From NCBI RefSeq assembly GCF_029024465.1, contig NZ_CP118950.1, positions 186,001 through 250,000 of the forward strand: 64,000 nt of DNA, in the 5' to 3' direction. Below are positions 45,653 through 53,381 of the stretch, one piece after another (within the stretch, counting starts at the first letter, position 1; each line of letters opens with the position of its first letter). Made by a program: the position numbers and the translations under genes. The notes under the pieces were generated by a model. The model worked only from the letters and a program-made list of their open reading frames with translations. It was not told the DNA's origin and ran no database searches. Source of the stretch: Lactococcus garvieae subsp. garvieae (GTDB taxonomy: Bacteria > Bacillota > Bacilli > Lactobacillales > Streptococcaceae).

Positions 45653-47017
45653 TTATAAGTCAACTGTTTTTTCTTTACGTAGATAAGAAATAATCCCGAA
45701 GACGACGATCCAGATTGCTGAACCAATTGCTGGTATACGTGTATCTTTGAAGAAGAAGAGGGAAATAAAGATCAAGCCAAATGCGACGATAGTTACTGGA
45801 ACTAAGACGTTTGGCATTGGAACCTTAAAGCCGTCTTCAAGATACTCGCTTGATTTTCTATATTTTGTATAAGCAATCAAGGTCATGATATAAACAATCA
45901 AGAAGAGATTAGTCGCAACACTTGTGATAAAGACAAAGCCGTTAGACACACCTGGAATAAGTGAGATAAATGGAGCTAAGAAGATCAGTGCTGCTGTGAA
46001 GAAAAGCGCATTTGTAGGAATACCATTTTTTGAAAGTTTTGTGAAGGGCTGTAATGCTTTGTCTCCATGTAATTTTGAAAGAGAGAAAAGATTACGTGTA
46101 GTTGAGAAGAGTGCTGAATTAAGTGCGGAAGCTGCAGAAGTCAAGACGACAAAGTTAATGACTGCAGCTGCCCACTTGAAACCGATAAGGTCAAAGACCA
46201 TCACGAATGGGGATTGATCCGCAGGAATATCTGTCCAATGATAGATAGACATAATCGCAGTAAGTGCTCCGATATAGAAGATTAAAATACGAATCGGAAT
46301 TTGATTAATTGCTTTTTTAAGTGTTGGGCGTGGGTCCAAGGTTTCAGCAGCAGTCATTCCGATGAATTCCATCGCAACAAAGGCAAACATCACCATTTGG
46401 AAGCTTCCGATGAAGTTTGTGACGCCATTAGGGAAGAAGGAGAAGTCCTTCGTCACATTGCTTAAGCTAACTGTTGTACCGTCTGCTTGGAAGCCACTGA
46501 AGGCCATGATGATAGCAGTAACAATCAACCCAACGATAGCAACGATTTTTATCATCCCAAACCAAAACTCTGTTTCACCGAAAAATTTAGCATTGAGTGT
46601 GTTTAAAGCTGTTAGGGCCAAGAGAATAACTGTTTCGGTCAGCCAGACAGGCACACTTGGTAACCAAAACTGGATGTAGACCCCGACAGCGGTTAACTCA
46701 GCCATCGCCATAAAGATAACAACAAGCCAATAAGACCATTGAATAAAATATCCGGCCTTGTTGCCCAGATAGTGACTGACGAAGTTAAGGAAAGAGTGTT
46801 GCTCAGGATCCATATAGAGCATTTCACCGATTGCACGGAGCAAGATGAACATCAAGGCCCCAATAATGATATAAATCAAAAGAATGGATGGACCAGTCAT
46901 ACTGATAGATTGACCTGCCCCTAAGAAAAGCCCTGTTCCGATAGTTCCCGCTATTGCAATAAGCTGGATGTGACGATTTTTCAGACCTCTTTGGGTCTGA
47001 TTGTTTTCATTATTCAT
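45653..47017 (-). CDS. APC-family amino-acid permease (CycA/SerP type)
   Basis: Amino-acid/proton symporter of 454 residues with twelve hydrophobic segments. The N-terminal GLKNRHIQLIAIAGTIGTGLF, split by the family motif IAGTIGTGL, and the AAETLDPRP region near residue 230 place it in the amino-acid transporter family near CycA (D-Ser/D-Ala/Gly) and lactococcal SerP. Substrate is inferred only. Ribosome site AAAGG precedes the start on the minus strand. Convergent with recA. Confidence 0.87.
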   Translation of the reverse strand: MNNENNQTQRGLKNRHIQLIAIAGTIGTGLFLGAGQSISMTGPSILLIYIIIGALMFILLRAIGEMLYMDPEQHSFLNFVSHYLGNKAGYFIQWSYWLVVIFMAMAELTAVGVYIQFWLPSVPVWLTETVILLALTALNTLNAKFFGETEFWFGMIKIVAIVGLIVTAIIMAFSGFQADGTTVSLSNVTKDFSFFPNGVTNFIGSFQMVMFAFVAMEFIGMTAAETLDPRPTLKKAINQIPIRILIFYIGALTAIMSIYHWTDIPADQSPFVMVFDLIGFKWAAAVINFVVLTSAASALNSALFSTTRNLFSLSKLHGDKALQPFTKLSKNGIPTNALFFTAALIFLAPFISLIPGVSNGFVFITSVATNLFLIVYIMTLIAYTKYRKSSEYLEDGFKVPMPNVLVPVTIVAFGLIFISLFFFKDTRIPAIGSAIWIVVFGIISYLRKEKTVDL

Positions 47018-47211
47018 AAAAACCTTTCTGTAATTTTATGTACAATTATAGACATTATCAGTTAATTATATCTTTTTTGAATTAATTTGGCAAGATGAGG
47101 TGACACAAGTTTAGAACAGACTTCTAAAAAATGTCATTTATTGTAGATCAAAAAAACAAAGAAAGTTATCTAAAGAGGGTTGAGAAAAAGCAGTAAAGCT
47201 GCTTTTTTTGG

Positions 47212-47217
47212 TATAAT
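47212..47217 (+). promoter_or_regulatory. Extended -10 of the ylbF-like gene, six bases from the ATG
   Basis: TGG-TATAAT at 47209-47217; ATG at 47224. Confidence 0.65.
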
Positions 47218-47223
47218 AAGATT

Positions 47224-47598
47224 ATGTTAATCATAAATGAACAGTTGTTTGAAATTGATGATTTAATCGATGAAGTGGTTAAGGATTTTTTGGAATTACC
47301 TGAAGTCGCTGCTTATCGTGATTTGAAAACGACTTTTGAAGAAGATGAAGACTTACAAGCTAAGCTCCAACTTCTTACAGAAAATCAGGAGTATATCGCT
47401 TTTAGGCCAGAACTGGCTCAGCTCAGAAAAGAAATCCTGCTTAATGAGAAGGTTTATCAGCTCCGTATAGCTGAAAATGATTTGCAAGAGTTGCTATCCG
47501 AGTTAACAAAAGACATCAGTTCAGCAATTTCAGCACACATTTTTGTAGATGAAAATTTACCCTTGAAAGGAGGAAGCCGTCATGGACGCCATCATTGA
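47224..47598 (+). CDS. YlbF/YmcA-family protein
   Basis: Small helical cytosolic protein, 124 residues. The pattern ([20 protein letters not shown], then a heptad-like second helix and a long C-terminal helix) is that of the YlbF/YmcA family; in Bacillus these proteins form a complex that guides RNase Y mRNA processing. The C terminus ends in GGSRHGRHH, which may bind metal. It overlaps the ylbG-like gene by 17 bases. Apparent leaderless start. Confidence 0.8.
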   Translation: MLIINEQLFEIDDLIDEVVKDFLELPEVAAYRDLKTTFEEDEDLQAKLQLLTENQEYIAFRPELAQLRKEILLNEKVYQLRIAENDLQELLSELTKDISSAISAHIFVDENLPLKGGSRHGRHH

Positions 47599-47938
47599 TA
47601 AAGAAATAGTGACCAAGAAATCGGAAGATAAGACAGTTCGTCCGCTTGAAAAGCAAGGGAGAATTGCGCTTTTTGTCTATTGCAACTCTTACAAAGGGAA
47701 CAGACAGCTTAGCCACTATGGGGATCTTGGCTATACAAGTCGCAAAGCACATTATAGCTTGCTCTATGTGAATGAAGAAGATGTTTCCGAGACAATCAAG
47801 AAACTTAAGGCACTCAAATTTGTGAAACGAGTACGCCCAAGTCATCTGAAAGATCTCAACCAGAATTTCTCTGAAGCTTTTGCGGAGACAAATGAAGCGA
47901 TTAAAGGACAACTTGAAGCTGCTTTAGGCAAATTGTAA
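47582..47938 (+). CDS. YlbG-family protein (UPF0298)
   Basis: Cytosolic protein of 118 residues. The core ([25 protein letters not shown] near residues 30-54, then [14 protein letters not shown]) matches the YlbG family of Firmicutes, next to ylbF in many genomes. Ribosome site AAAGGAGG lies inside the end of the ylbF-like gene, so the two are co-translated. Function unknown. Confidence 0.85.
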   Translation: MDAIIDKEIVTKKSEDKTVRPLEKQGRIALFVYCNSYKGNRQLSHYGDLGYTSRKAHYSLLYVNEEDVSETIKKLKALKFVKRVRPSHLKDLNQNFSEAFAETNEAIKGQLEAALGKL

Positions 47939-47983
47939 TGAAGATAAGACATCATAGACACAGCCTTACAAGCTCTAGTCTAC

Positions 47984-48010
47984 AAAAAAACTGCCATTAG
48001 GCAGTTTTTT
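47984..48010. terminator. Bidirectional terminator
   Basis: AAAAAACTGCC/GGCAGTTTTTT around ATTA; its right arm is inside the end of the convergent gene. Confidence 0.85.
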
Positions 48011-48515
48011 CAATGTGACGAAGATAATTTTGAATAAGGACTTGTGAGCAATTTTCAATGTGTAAACATTCAGTATCGGTATAAATCAAAGTAGAGGGTA
48101 CTTGGGTAAACTCATTTTTATAAAATTCCTGAGCATTCTTAATCATTTGTTTTTTAGCGAACTGGCGATGGGTAATAAAGTCAGCGGTTGTGAGCTTTAT
48201 TTCGCAGAGAATTTCATGGCGCATTTGGTTGTTATAATCCAGTATGCTGAGGTTGTCCAGTCTCTCCTGTAAAGCTAAGATGAATTTTCGCCCGTACTTT
48301 CTTCCGTGTAGATTTATCGTCAGGAAATCAGAAGAAATCTTTTGGAGGCGATCAAAGCTTGCGTTGAGATTTTCGATATTTTTGGGAAGGTCACTGTTGT
48401 CACGTAACTCTTTAGCTGCAGCAAGTGTAGCTATTGGATAGAGGTACCAGGTGTGCGCATCAAATTCGGAAAATTGATTGAGAATAGGCGTGAAAAAATG
48501 ATGAATATCGTACAT
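47997..48515 (-). CDS. Hypothetical protein, 172 aa
   Basis: Soluble, His/Tyr/Asn-rich protein without membrane segment or signal peptide, mostly predicted helical. It begins MYDIHHFFTPILNQF. I recognise no motif. The ribosome site upstream on the minus strand is poor (AAGGAAAAC). Located between the ylbG-like gene and the CYTH gene with its own leader; the coding frame is uninterrupted over 519 bases and the product composition looks normal, so I regard it as real. Confidence 0.65.
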   Translation of the reverse strand: MYDIHHFFTPILNQFSEFDAHTWYLYPIATLAAAKELRDNSDLPKNIENLNASFDRLQKISSDFLTINLHGRKYGRKFILALQERLDNLSILDYNNQMRHEILCEIKLTTADFITHRQFAKKQMIKNAQEFYKNEFTQVPSTLIYTDTECLHIENCSQVLIQNYLRHIEKTA

Positions 48516-48621
48516 GAGAGTTATTGTTTTCCTTGTTAAAATCTTTAATATTATTGTTTATCAGTTGTGTATCCACGTTGTATAGTGTACCAAATTTTAT
48601 ATAGGAGACCAAATTATATGC

Positions 48622-48648
48622 AAAAAAGTGCTGAACCGCACTTTTATT
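48622..48648 (-). terminator. Terminator of the CYTH gene
   Basis: AAAAGTGC/GCACTTTT stem; the minus-strand T run corresponds to the A run at 48622-48627. It overlaps the stop codon. Confidence 0.75.
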
Positions 48649-49240
48649 GCTTTTTCAGATGGCGCAAACAGTCTAAGAAGCGCACAACTTTTGATTTTGA
48701 AAAACGAAATTCAATATGATTTTTTTTCAAGAAAGCAAGGAAATCTTTTTTACCTTGTTCACTATCAGTCACCTCTAACTCCAACTCATAATCAGTATGA
48801 CCAAGATAGTCGTTCTTATCCAGAGCAGCAAGACCAATAGGGAGATGCTGTTCGTAGCGGATTGTGGTTAAACTACCAATCAGAGTAATACTCTCCAAAT
48901 CTACCCCACGTTCGACTAAAATGTCGCAGATTTCACTCAGGTCAGTTTTACCGCAAGTGATACTTTTTTGCGCGAGCAGATATTGTGCTTCTTCAAGCGT
49001 GAGATCGATATTATGTTCGATATTCCCGACCTGTTGAGGAACCTTGAGTGTCATTTCTGCTGAACGATCAAAGGTACGGATACGCAGAGCGAGCTTTTTC
49101 TTACGCAGTGTAAAATCTTGAGAATCAAGATAGTGGTTGGTCTGTCGGACCGGAGTGACATGTGAAAAAAGTGTTTTCAAGCGGTCATACTCCGGCATAG
49201 AGAGCATCGTCTTATGCTCAATTTCTAAATTTGTTGACAT
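48644..49240 (-). CDS. CYTH-domain protein (inorganic triphosphatase type)
   Basis: Triphosphate tunnel enzyme of 198 residues. The ExExK motif is EIEHK at residues 6-10, followed by paired basic and acidic strand motifs (ALRIRTF, ELELEVTD). The family hydrolyses tripolyphosphate or thiamine triphosphate. Divergent from relQ, with which it forms a conserved group (yjbK-yjbM in Bacillus), hinting at a link to nucleotide metabolism. Confidence 0.88.
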   Translation of the reverse strand: MSTNLEIEHKTMLSMPEYDRLKTLFSHVTPVRQTNHYLDSQDFTLRKKKLALRIRTFDRSAEMTLKVPQQVGNIEHNIDLTLEEAQYLLAQKSITCGKTDLSEICDILVERGVDLESITLIGSLTTIRYEQHLPIGLAALDKNDYLGHTDYELELEVTDSEQGKKDFLAFLKKNHIEFRFSKSKVVRFLDCLRHLKKQ

Positions 49241-49490
49241 TTTTATGTATAAAAAGATGCTCTGTTTAGATTACTCTTTACAAGATCTCCAAGAGAGGCA
49301 TCCTCCCTTCTTATTAAAATGATGATTGATCTATTATCTAAAAGTATATCAAAAGCCTGTATCTAAGTAAAGCCAGAAAAGAAGAGAAAGCTCCTTTGTT
49401 ACGGACTACAGTGCCATTAAAACAACATTTCGCTTCTTTTTCATAGTCGTAAATTAGTCAAGCTGTCTAGTGAATAGGGGCGATATATGG

Positions 49491-49496
49491 TATAAT
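49491..49496 (+). promoter_or_regulatory. Extended -10 promoter of relQ
   Basis: TGG-TATAAT at 49488-49496. The gap 49241-49557 otherwise holds the CYTH promoter region and a possible long-loop hairpin (AAAAGAAG near 49378, CTTCTTTT near 49433). Confidence 0.6.
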
Positions 49497-49557
49497 TGAT
49501 AAAGACCTGTAATAAAATACAAAGGAGAATTGATCGAGCGTCAATTTGGATAAGCAT

Positions 49558-50238
49558 ATGACTGAAAGTACAGCAACTGAATTTAACTGGGAAGAATTTC
49601 TTGATCCTTATGTCCAAACGGTTGGGGAACTGAAAATCAAACTTCGTGGTGTGCGTAAGCAATTTTTAAAGAAAAAACTTTACTCACCGATTGAGTTTGT
49701 CACGGGGCGCGTGAAGCGACGTGATTCGATTCGGAAGAAAGCAGCCATGCGAGGTTATACGAAAGAAACAATCCGGGAAATGGAAGATATTGCTGGTGTG
49801 CGTGTCATGGTGCAGTTTGTTGATGACGTCTGGGATGTTTTAGAGCTTTTACGAAAACGTAAAGACTTAAAAATTATCGAAGAGCGGGACTATATCCATA
49901 ACCAAAAAGCAAGCGGATATCGTTCATATCACGTGGTTATTGAGTATCCGATTGATATGATTGAAGGCGCTCAAGTGGTGCTTGCCGAAATTCAAATCCG
50001 GACCTTGGCAATGAATTTTTGGGCAACGATTGAACATTCCTTAAGTTATAAATATGGTGGGGTGATCCCTGAGGAAGTCCGAGAGCGCTTGAGCGCTGCG
50101 GCGCAGATGGCTGCGCAGTTGGATACGGAAATGGGTGCGATTCGTGAAGATATTCAAGAAGCCCAATTGCTTTTTGATGACCCACAAGCAAGACTGGACT
50201 ACAAGAAAGAAAACGGAGAAGACAATGAGCTCTGGTAA
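49558..50238 (+). CDS. relQ: Small alarmone synthetase RelQ
   Basis: Cytosolic single-domain (p)ppGpp synthetase, 226 residues. Synthetase motifs: SRxxSxxRK-like RRDSIRKK near 59-66, MEDIAGVRVM near 78-87, SYHVVIEYP near 123 and IQIRTLAMNFWATIEH near 148-163. There is no HD hydrolase or regulatory domain. The TTG at 49546 is an alternative start; the ATG at 49558 fits the family N terminus. It overlaps nadK by 14 bases, so alarmone and NADP synthesis are co-translated. Confidence 0.94.
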   Translation: MTESTATEFNWEEFLDPYVQTVGELKIKLRGVRKQFLKKKLYSPIEFVTGRVKRRDSIRKKAAMRGYTKETIREMEDIAGVRVMVQFVDDVWDVLELLRKRKDLKIIEERDYIHNQKASGYRSYHVVIEYPIDMIEGAQVVLAEIQIRTLAMNFWATIEHSLSYKYGGVIPEEVRERLSAAAQMAAQLDTEMGAIREDIQEAQLLFDDPQARLDYKKENGEDNELW

Positions 50239-51037
50239 AAAGATCTGGTTGGTAGGGAATTCAAGTGAAAAATCACAAAAGACGCTGTTAGAACTAACAG
50301 CGCTTTTGCAGTCAAAAAATTTCAAGTTTGAAAAGGAAAATCCAGAAATTGTTATTTCAGTCGGAGGAGATGGTACGCTCCTCAAAGCCATGCACCTCTA
50401 TGAGAACAAGCTGGATAAGATTCGTTTTGTCGGCGTTCATACGGGACATCTGGGCTTTTATACCGACTTTATGAACACCGATCTTGATAAGGTGGCGCTT
50501 GCCCTAGAGTCTGAAACAGCTGAGCATGCGGTCCATTATCCCCTTTTGCGGATACGTGTGAAATTTCAGGACGGTTCAGAAATGCTCCACTATGCACTGA
50601 ACGAATCGACGATTCGTCGAACGTCTAAGACTTTAGTTGCGGATATCAGGATTTCGGATTTTCTCTTTGAAAAATTTCGAGGCGATGGCTTATCTGTATC
50701 CACACCAACGGGATCAACAGCATATAATAAATCTATTGGTGGCGCCGTTTTACATCCGCGTGTGGAAGCCATGCAGATGGCCGAAATAGCCAGTCTTAAT
50801 AATATTGTTTATCGGACATTAGGGGCACCAATGGTTGTTGCGAAGAAAGACAGTATTATTATCTGTCCAGAAGATGTTGAGGATTATAGTGTTACTGTTG
50901 ACCAGCTGACCTTCAACTACGAAAAAATTGAAGCCATCGAGTACAGCATGGATGGTAAAACTATCGCTTTTGCAAATTGTGCCCATACAAGCTTTTGGGA
51001 ACGTGTCAAAAATGCATTTATCGGCGAGGTGGAATAA
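50225..51037 (+). CDS. nadK: NAD kinase
   Basis: Enzyme that phosphorylates NAD to NADP, 270 residues. GGDGT is at about residues 46-50 (SVGGDGTLLKA), the second motif STPTGSTAYNKS near 157-168, and the NE motif in ALNESTIR near 122. The frame is open from 50135, but the ATG at 50225 has GGAGAAG before it. Start lies within the end of relQ. Confidence 0.95.
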   Translation: MSSGKKIWLVGNSSEKSQKTLLELTALLQSKNFKFEKENPEIVISVGGDGTLLKAMHLYENKLDKIRFVGVHTGHLGFYTDFMNTDLDKVALALESETAEHAVHYPLLRIRVKFQDGSEMLHYALNESTIRRTSKTLVADIRISDFLFEKFRGDGLSVSTPTGSTAYNKSIGGAVLHPRVEAMQMAEIASLNNIVYRTLGAPMVVAKKDSIIICPEDVEDYSVTVDQLTFNYEKIEAIEYSMDGKTIAFANCAHTSFWERVKNAFIGEVE

Positions 51038-51109
51038 TGCTGCAAGCACCTTATATTGCTTATAGAGTGTTTCTTGGCATAATTATATTTACAGAGCGAG
51101 CAAATATGG

Positions 51110-51115
51110 TATAAT
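51110..51115 (+). promoter_or_regulatory. Promoter in front of the rluD-like gene
   Basis: TTTACA (51088-51093), 16-base spacer, TGG-TATAAT (51107-51115). Confidence 0.6.
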
Positions 51116-51132
51116 AAAGTTCTGTTCTAGGC

Positions 51133-51158
51133 AAACTCCGACATATGTTGGAGTTTTT
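51133..51158 (+). terminator. Terminator-like hairpin just after the promoter
   Basis: A 10-bp stem (51133-51142 with 51147-51156) and a T run, only about 12 bases after the expected start of the transcript. It would act as an attenuator for the pseudouridine synthase gene or produce a 37-base RNA. A 16-codon frame starts at 51161 with its GGAG inside the stem. Confidence 0.5.
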
Positions 51159-51248
51159 AGATGGAGAAAAATCAGCCCAGAGAGTGGGAGAATACTTCAA
51201 CAGTAAGGTAACCAATGTCAGAGCAGACTTAAAAGGAGAAGTTAAACA

Positions 51249-52127
51249 GTGGAATTTTCATTTACAAATACAATTGATGGAAGTACGGTAAAGGCCCTAC
51301 TTAAACGTCATGGCGTTTCCAAGCGCTTCCTTTCACATATTAAATTTGACGGCGGTGAGATTTTAGTGAATGGTATGGAGCGTAATGTTCTCTTTCCTTT
51401 ACAAGTGGATGATGTTGTTACGATTGTTACACCTATCGAGCAAGGTACTGATTTATTGATTCCTGAAGATATTGACCCAGAAGTCGTTTTTGAAGACGAT
51501 CATTATTTGATTGTGAACAAACCTGCAGGACGCACTTCAATTACAGGGCGTTTACACCCGACAGGAGCTATGTCTAACATTGTAAAGGGTTATATCGTAC
51601 GAAAGAAATACGAGGACCAAATGGTACACATCATTACACGATTGGACCGTGATACGAGTGGCTTGATGATTTTTGCTAAACATAGTTTGGCTCACTCTCT
51701 CATCGTACACCCTAAATATAAGGACAGTGTGACCAAACGCTATTATGCCATTATTCATGCAGACGAGAACTTGCCCAAAACAGGGGAAATTAATTTGCCT
51801 ATCGGTCGGGTTGAAACATCAATCATTGAGCGACGTGTGCATCCTGAAGGGAAAGAAGCCAGAACAAGTTATGAAGTTGTTGCAGAGAAAAATGGCTTGA
51901 TGCAGCTAGATGTCGTTTTACATACCGGCCGTACACACCAGATTCGTGTTCATTTTTCACATCTGGGGCATATTCTTGTCGGGGACGAACTTTATGGCGG
52001 CAATCATGAGCTTATTGATCGTCAAGCTCTCCATTGTCATCATTTACAATTTGTCCATCCCTTTACAGACGAATTGATTGATATTGAGTTAGAAATGCCT
52101 GAAGATATGCAAAAACTGATGCGTTAG
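51249..52127 (+). CDS. RluD-family pseudouridine synthase
   Basis: Isomerises uridines in RNA (RluA/RluD family), 292 residues. An N-terminal S4-like RNA-binding region (residues 15-70) precedes the catalytic domain; the nucleophile Asp is in RLDRDTSGLM near residue 135, with HTGRTHQIRVH near 227. GTG start behind AAAAGGAG. It closes the CYTH-relQ-nadK-rluD group but has its own promoter and leader hairpin. Exact target site unknown. Confidence 0.92.
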   Translation: MEFSFTNTIDGSTVKALLKRHGVSKRFLSHIKFDGGEILVNGMERNVLFPLQVDDVVTIVTPIEQGTDLLIPEDIDPEVVFEDDHYLIVNKPAGRTSITGRLHPTGAMSNIVKGYIVRKKYEDQMVHIITRLDRDTSGLMIFAKHSLAHSLIVHPKYKDSVTKRYYAIIHADENLPKTGEINLPIGRVETSIIERRVHPEGKEARTSYEVVAEKNGLMQLDVVLHTGRTHQIRVHFSHLGHILVGDELYGGNHELIDRQALHCHHLQFVHPFTDELIDIELEMPEDMQKLMR

Positions 52128-52198
52128 TCTTTCAATGTTAAAATAAACCCAATTCGAGTGCTAGGCGTGCATGCTAGCCCTCTTTTATCGGTAAAAAA

Positions 52199-52236
52199 TA
52201 AAAAAGCGGTATCGAAACAGAGATACCGCTTTTTCT
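52199..52236 (+). terminator. Terminator of the rluD-like gene
   Basis: A 13-bp stem AAAAAGCGGTATC/GATACCGCTTTTT. Confidence 0.88.
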
Positions 52237-52293
52237 TGTGCCTCAATTTCTTGCTTGCATTTGCAAGGCAGTTGAAGTTGGGACTAGCGCTAT

Positions 52294-52329
52294 AAAAAAA
52301 TCTTCTGCCGACACAGAAGATTTTTTTTA
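52294..52329 (-). terminator. Terminator of the cyclophilin gene
   Basis: AAAAATCTTCTG/CAGAAGATTTTT stem, works toward the minus strand. Confidence 0.82.
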
Positions 52330-52330
52330 T

Positions 52331-53089
52331 TTATTTTTTAAAGTCCCAACCTTTGATAATTTTAACGCCAGTAATTTTTTCTGGATTGACAGGAGATGAT
52401 TCTTCTTGTGGGTTATTTGGGTTCGCTTCCACTTTTCCTGCAGCAATTTTATCCACAACATCCATACCTGAAATCACTTGTCCAAAGACCGTGTATTGTC
52501 CGTCAAGGAAAGGTGAGCCCCCTTTTTTATAAGCATCGATAATCTTTTCGGGATATTTGCTTGTACTTAAGCCTTGCTCAGCTGCTTGAGGATTTTGGAC
52601 GATAAAGAATTGCGAACTGCTTGTCTCTCCAGGACCACTGTTTGCCAAAGAAACTGCGCCGCGAATATGATAAAGCTGATTTGAAATCTCCGTAGCAAAT
52701 GGTTTGTTGTTGTTGACTACAGATTTACTTCCAGTTCCCTTATTGCTTGGGTCACCGGTTTGAATCATGAAATCATTAATGACACGGAAGAATTCATTGT
52801 TTTTATAGTAACCTTCCTTGGCCAAAGTCAAGAAGTTTTCGACAGCCATTGGTGCCAATTTAGGGAAGAGCTTAATATTGATGTTCCCAGCTGTCGTTTG
52901 AATTTGAACTTCAGCTTCATCCTTGCCCACTTCTTTCGACAACTGAGGGAGTTCAACACTTTGCAAATCATTTTTTGCATCTGTCTTGCTGTCAGAACTG
53001 TTCGCAAAGTAAAGAAGACCACCAATGATAACAACGATGAGGACCAACAATCCTCCAAAGATAATATTCGTATTTTTTTTATTTTCCAT
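52331..53089 (-). CDS. Membrane-anchored cyclophilin-type peptidyl-prolyl isomerase
   Basis: Folding catalyst of 252 residues, probably outside the membrane. Residues 9-28 form a hydrophobic segment without a lipobox Cys, so an uncleaved anchor or ordinary signal peptide is likely. The cyclophilin domain spans about residues 60-250, with FFRVINDFMIQTGDP near 100-114 and the SSQFFIVQ strand near 157-164. The acidic linker after the anchor fits an extracytoplasmic position. Confidence 0.9.
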   Translation of the reverse strand: MENKKNTNIIFGGLLVLIVVIIGGLLYFANSSDSKTDAKNDLQSVELPQLSKEVGKDEAEVQIQTTAGNINIKLFPKLAPMAVENFLTLAKEGYYKNNEFFRVINDFMIQTGDPSNKGTGSKSVVNNNKPFATEISNQLYHIRGAVSLANSGPGETSSSQFFIVQNPQAAEQGLSTSKYPEKIIDAYKKGGSPFLDGQYTVFGQVISGMDVVDKIAAGKVEANPNNPQEESSPVNPEKITGVKIIKGWDFKK

Positions 53090-53144
53090 TTCTATATTTT
53101 AACATAAAAGTTTCGAAGACTAAACGGCAATAAAAAGTTTATAC

Positions 53145-53173
53145 TTGCAAATTTTAAAATAAAGGACTATACT
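53145..53173 (+). promoter_or_regulatory. Promoter of the histidine-leader operon
   Basis: TTGCAA (53145-53150), 17-base spacer, TATACT (53168-53173). Confidence 0.75.
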
Positions 53174-53204
53174 AAATAAAAAATATCAGGAAGGAGAATC
53201 ACAT

Positions 53205-53252
53205 ATGTTTAAGTTTGACCTACAATCTCAACATCATCATGCGCATAGATAA
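53205..53252 (+). CDS. Histidine-rich leader peptide, 15 aa
   Basis: Short frame with a well-spaced AAGGAG (53191-53196) that encodes MFKFDLQSQHHHAHR. Four of 15 residues are His, three in a row, placed near the end as in classical attenuation leaders. It lies between a good promoter and a terminator in front of an amino-acid permease gene. Ribosome stalling at the His codons when His-tRNA is short would alter the folding of the following RNA. Confidence 0.85.
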   Translation: MFKFDLQSQHHHAHR

Positions 53253-53360
53253 GAGTTGTGTCATACTTTGGTATAGATGCAACTTTAGAGTACGCTCGAA
53301 AGACATCTATGCCGGTGATTCTCAGAAAGACCGGATGGCTAGGCTATACGGTCTTTTCTT
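53243..53360 (+). promoter_or_regulatory. Transcription attenuator controlled by the histidine leader peptide
   Basis: Mutually exclusive helices can be drawn. ATCTATG (53305-53311) can pair with CATAGAT (53244-53250, covering the last His and the Arg codon) or, as CATCTAT (53304-53310), with ATAGATG (53273-53279). CCGGT (53312-53316) can pair with ACCGG (53330-53334), which would break the terminator AAAGACCG/CGGTCTTT (53326-53333 with 53349-53356, T run to 53360). AGTTG/CAACT (53254-53258, 53280-53284) forms an early hairpin. Confidence 0.75.
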
Positions 53361-53381
53361 TTGGGCAAAATTATGCTGTAA

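Noticed and set aside
53145-53360. Histidine T-box before the permease
   Set aside because: There is no TGGNACC core; the signal is a leader peptide with terminator instead.
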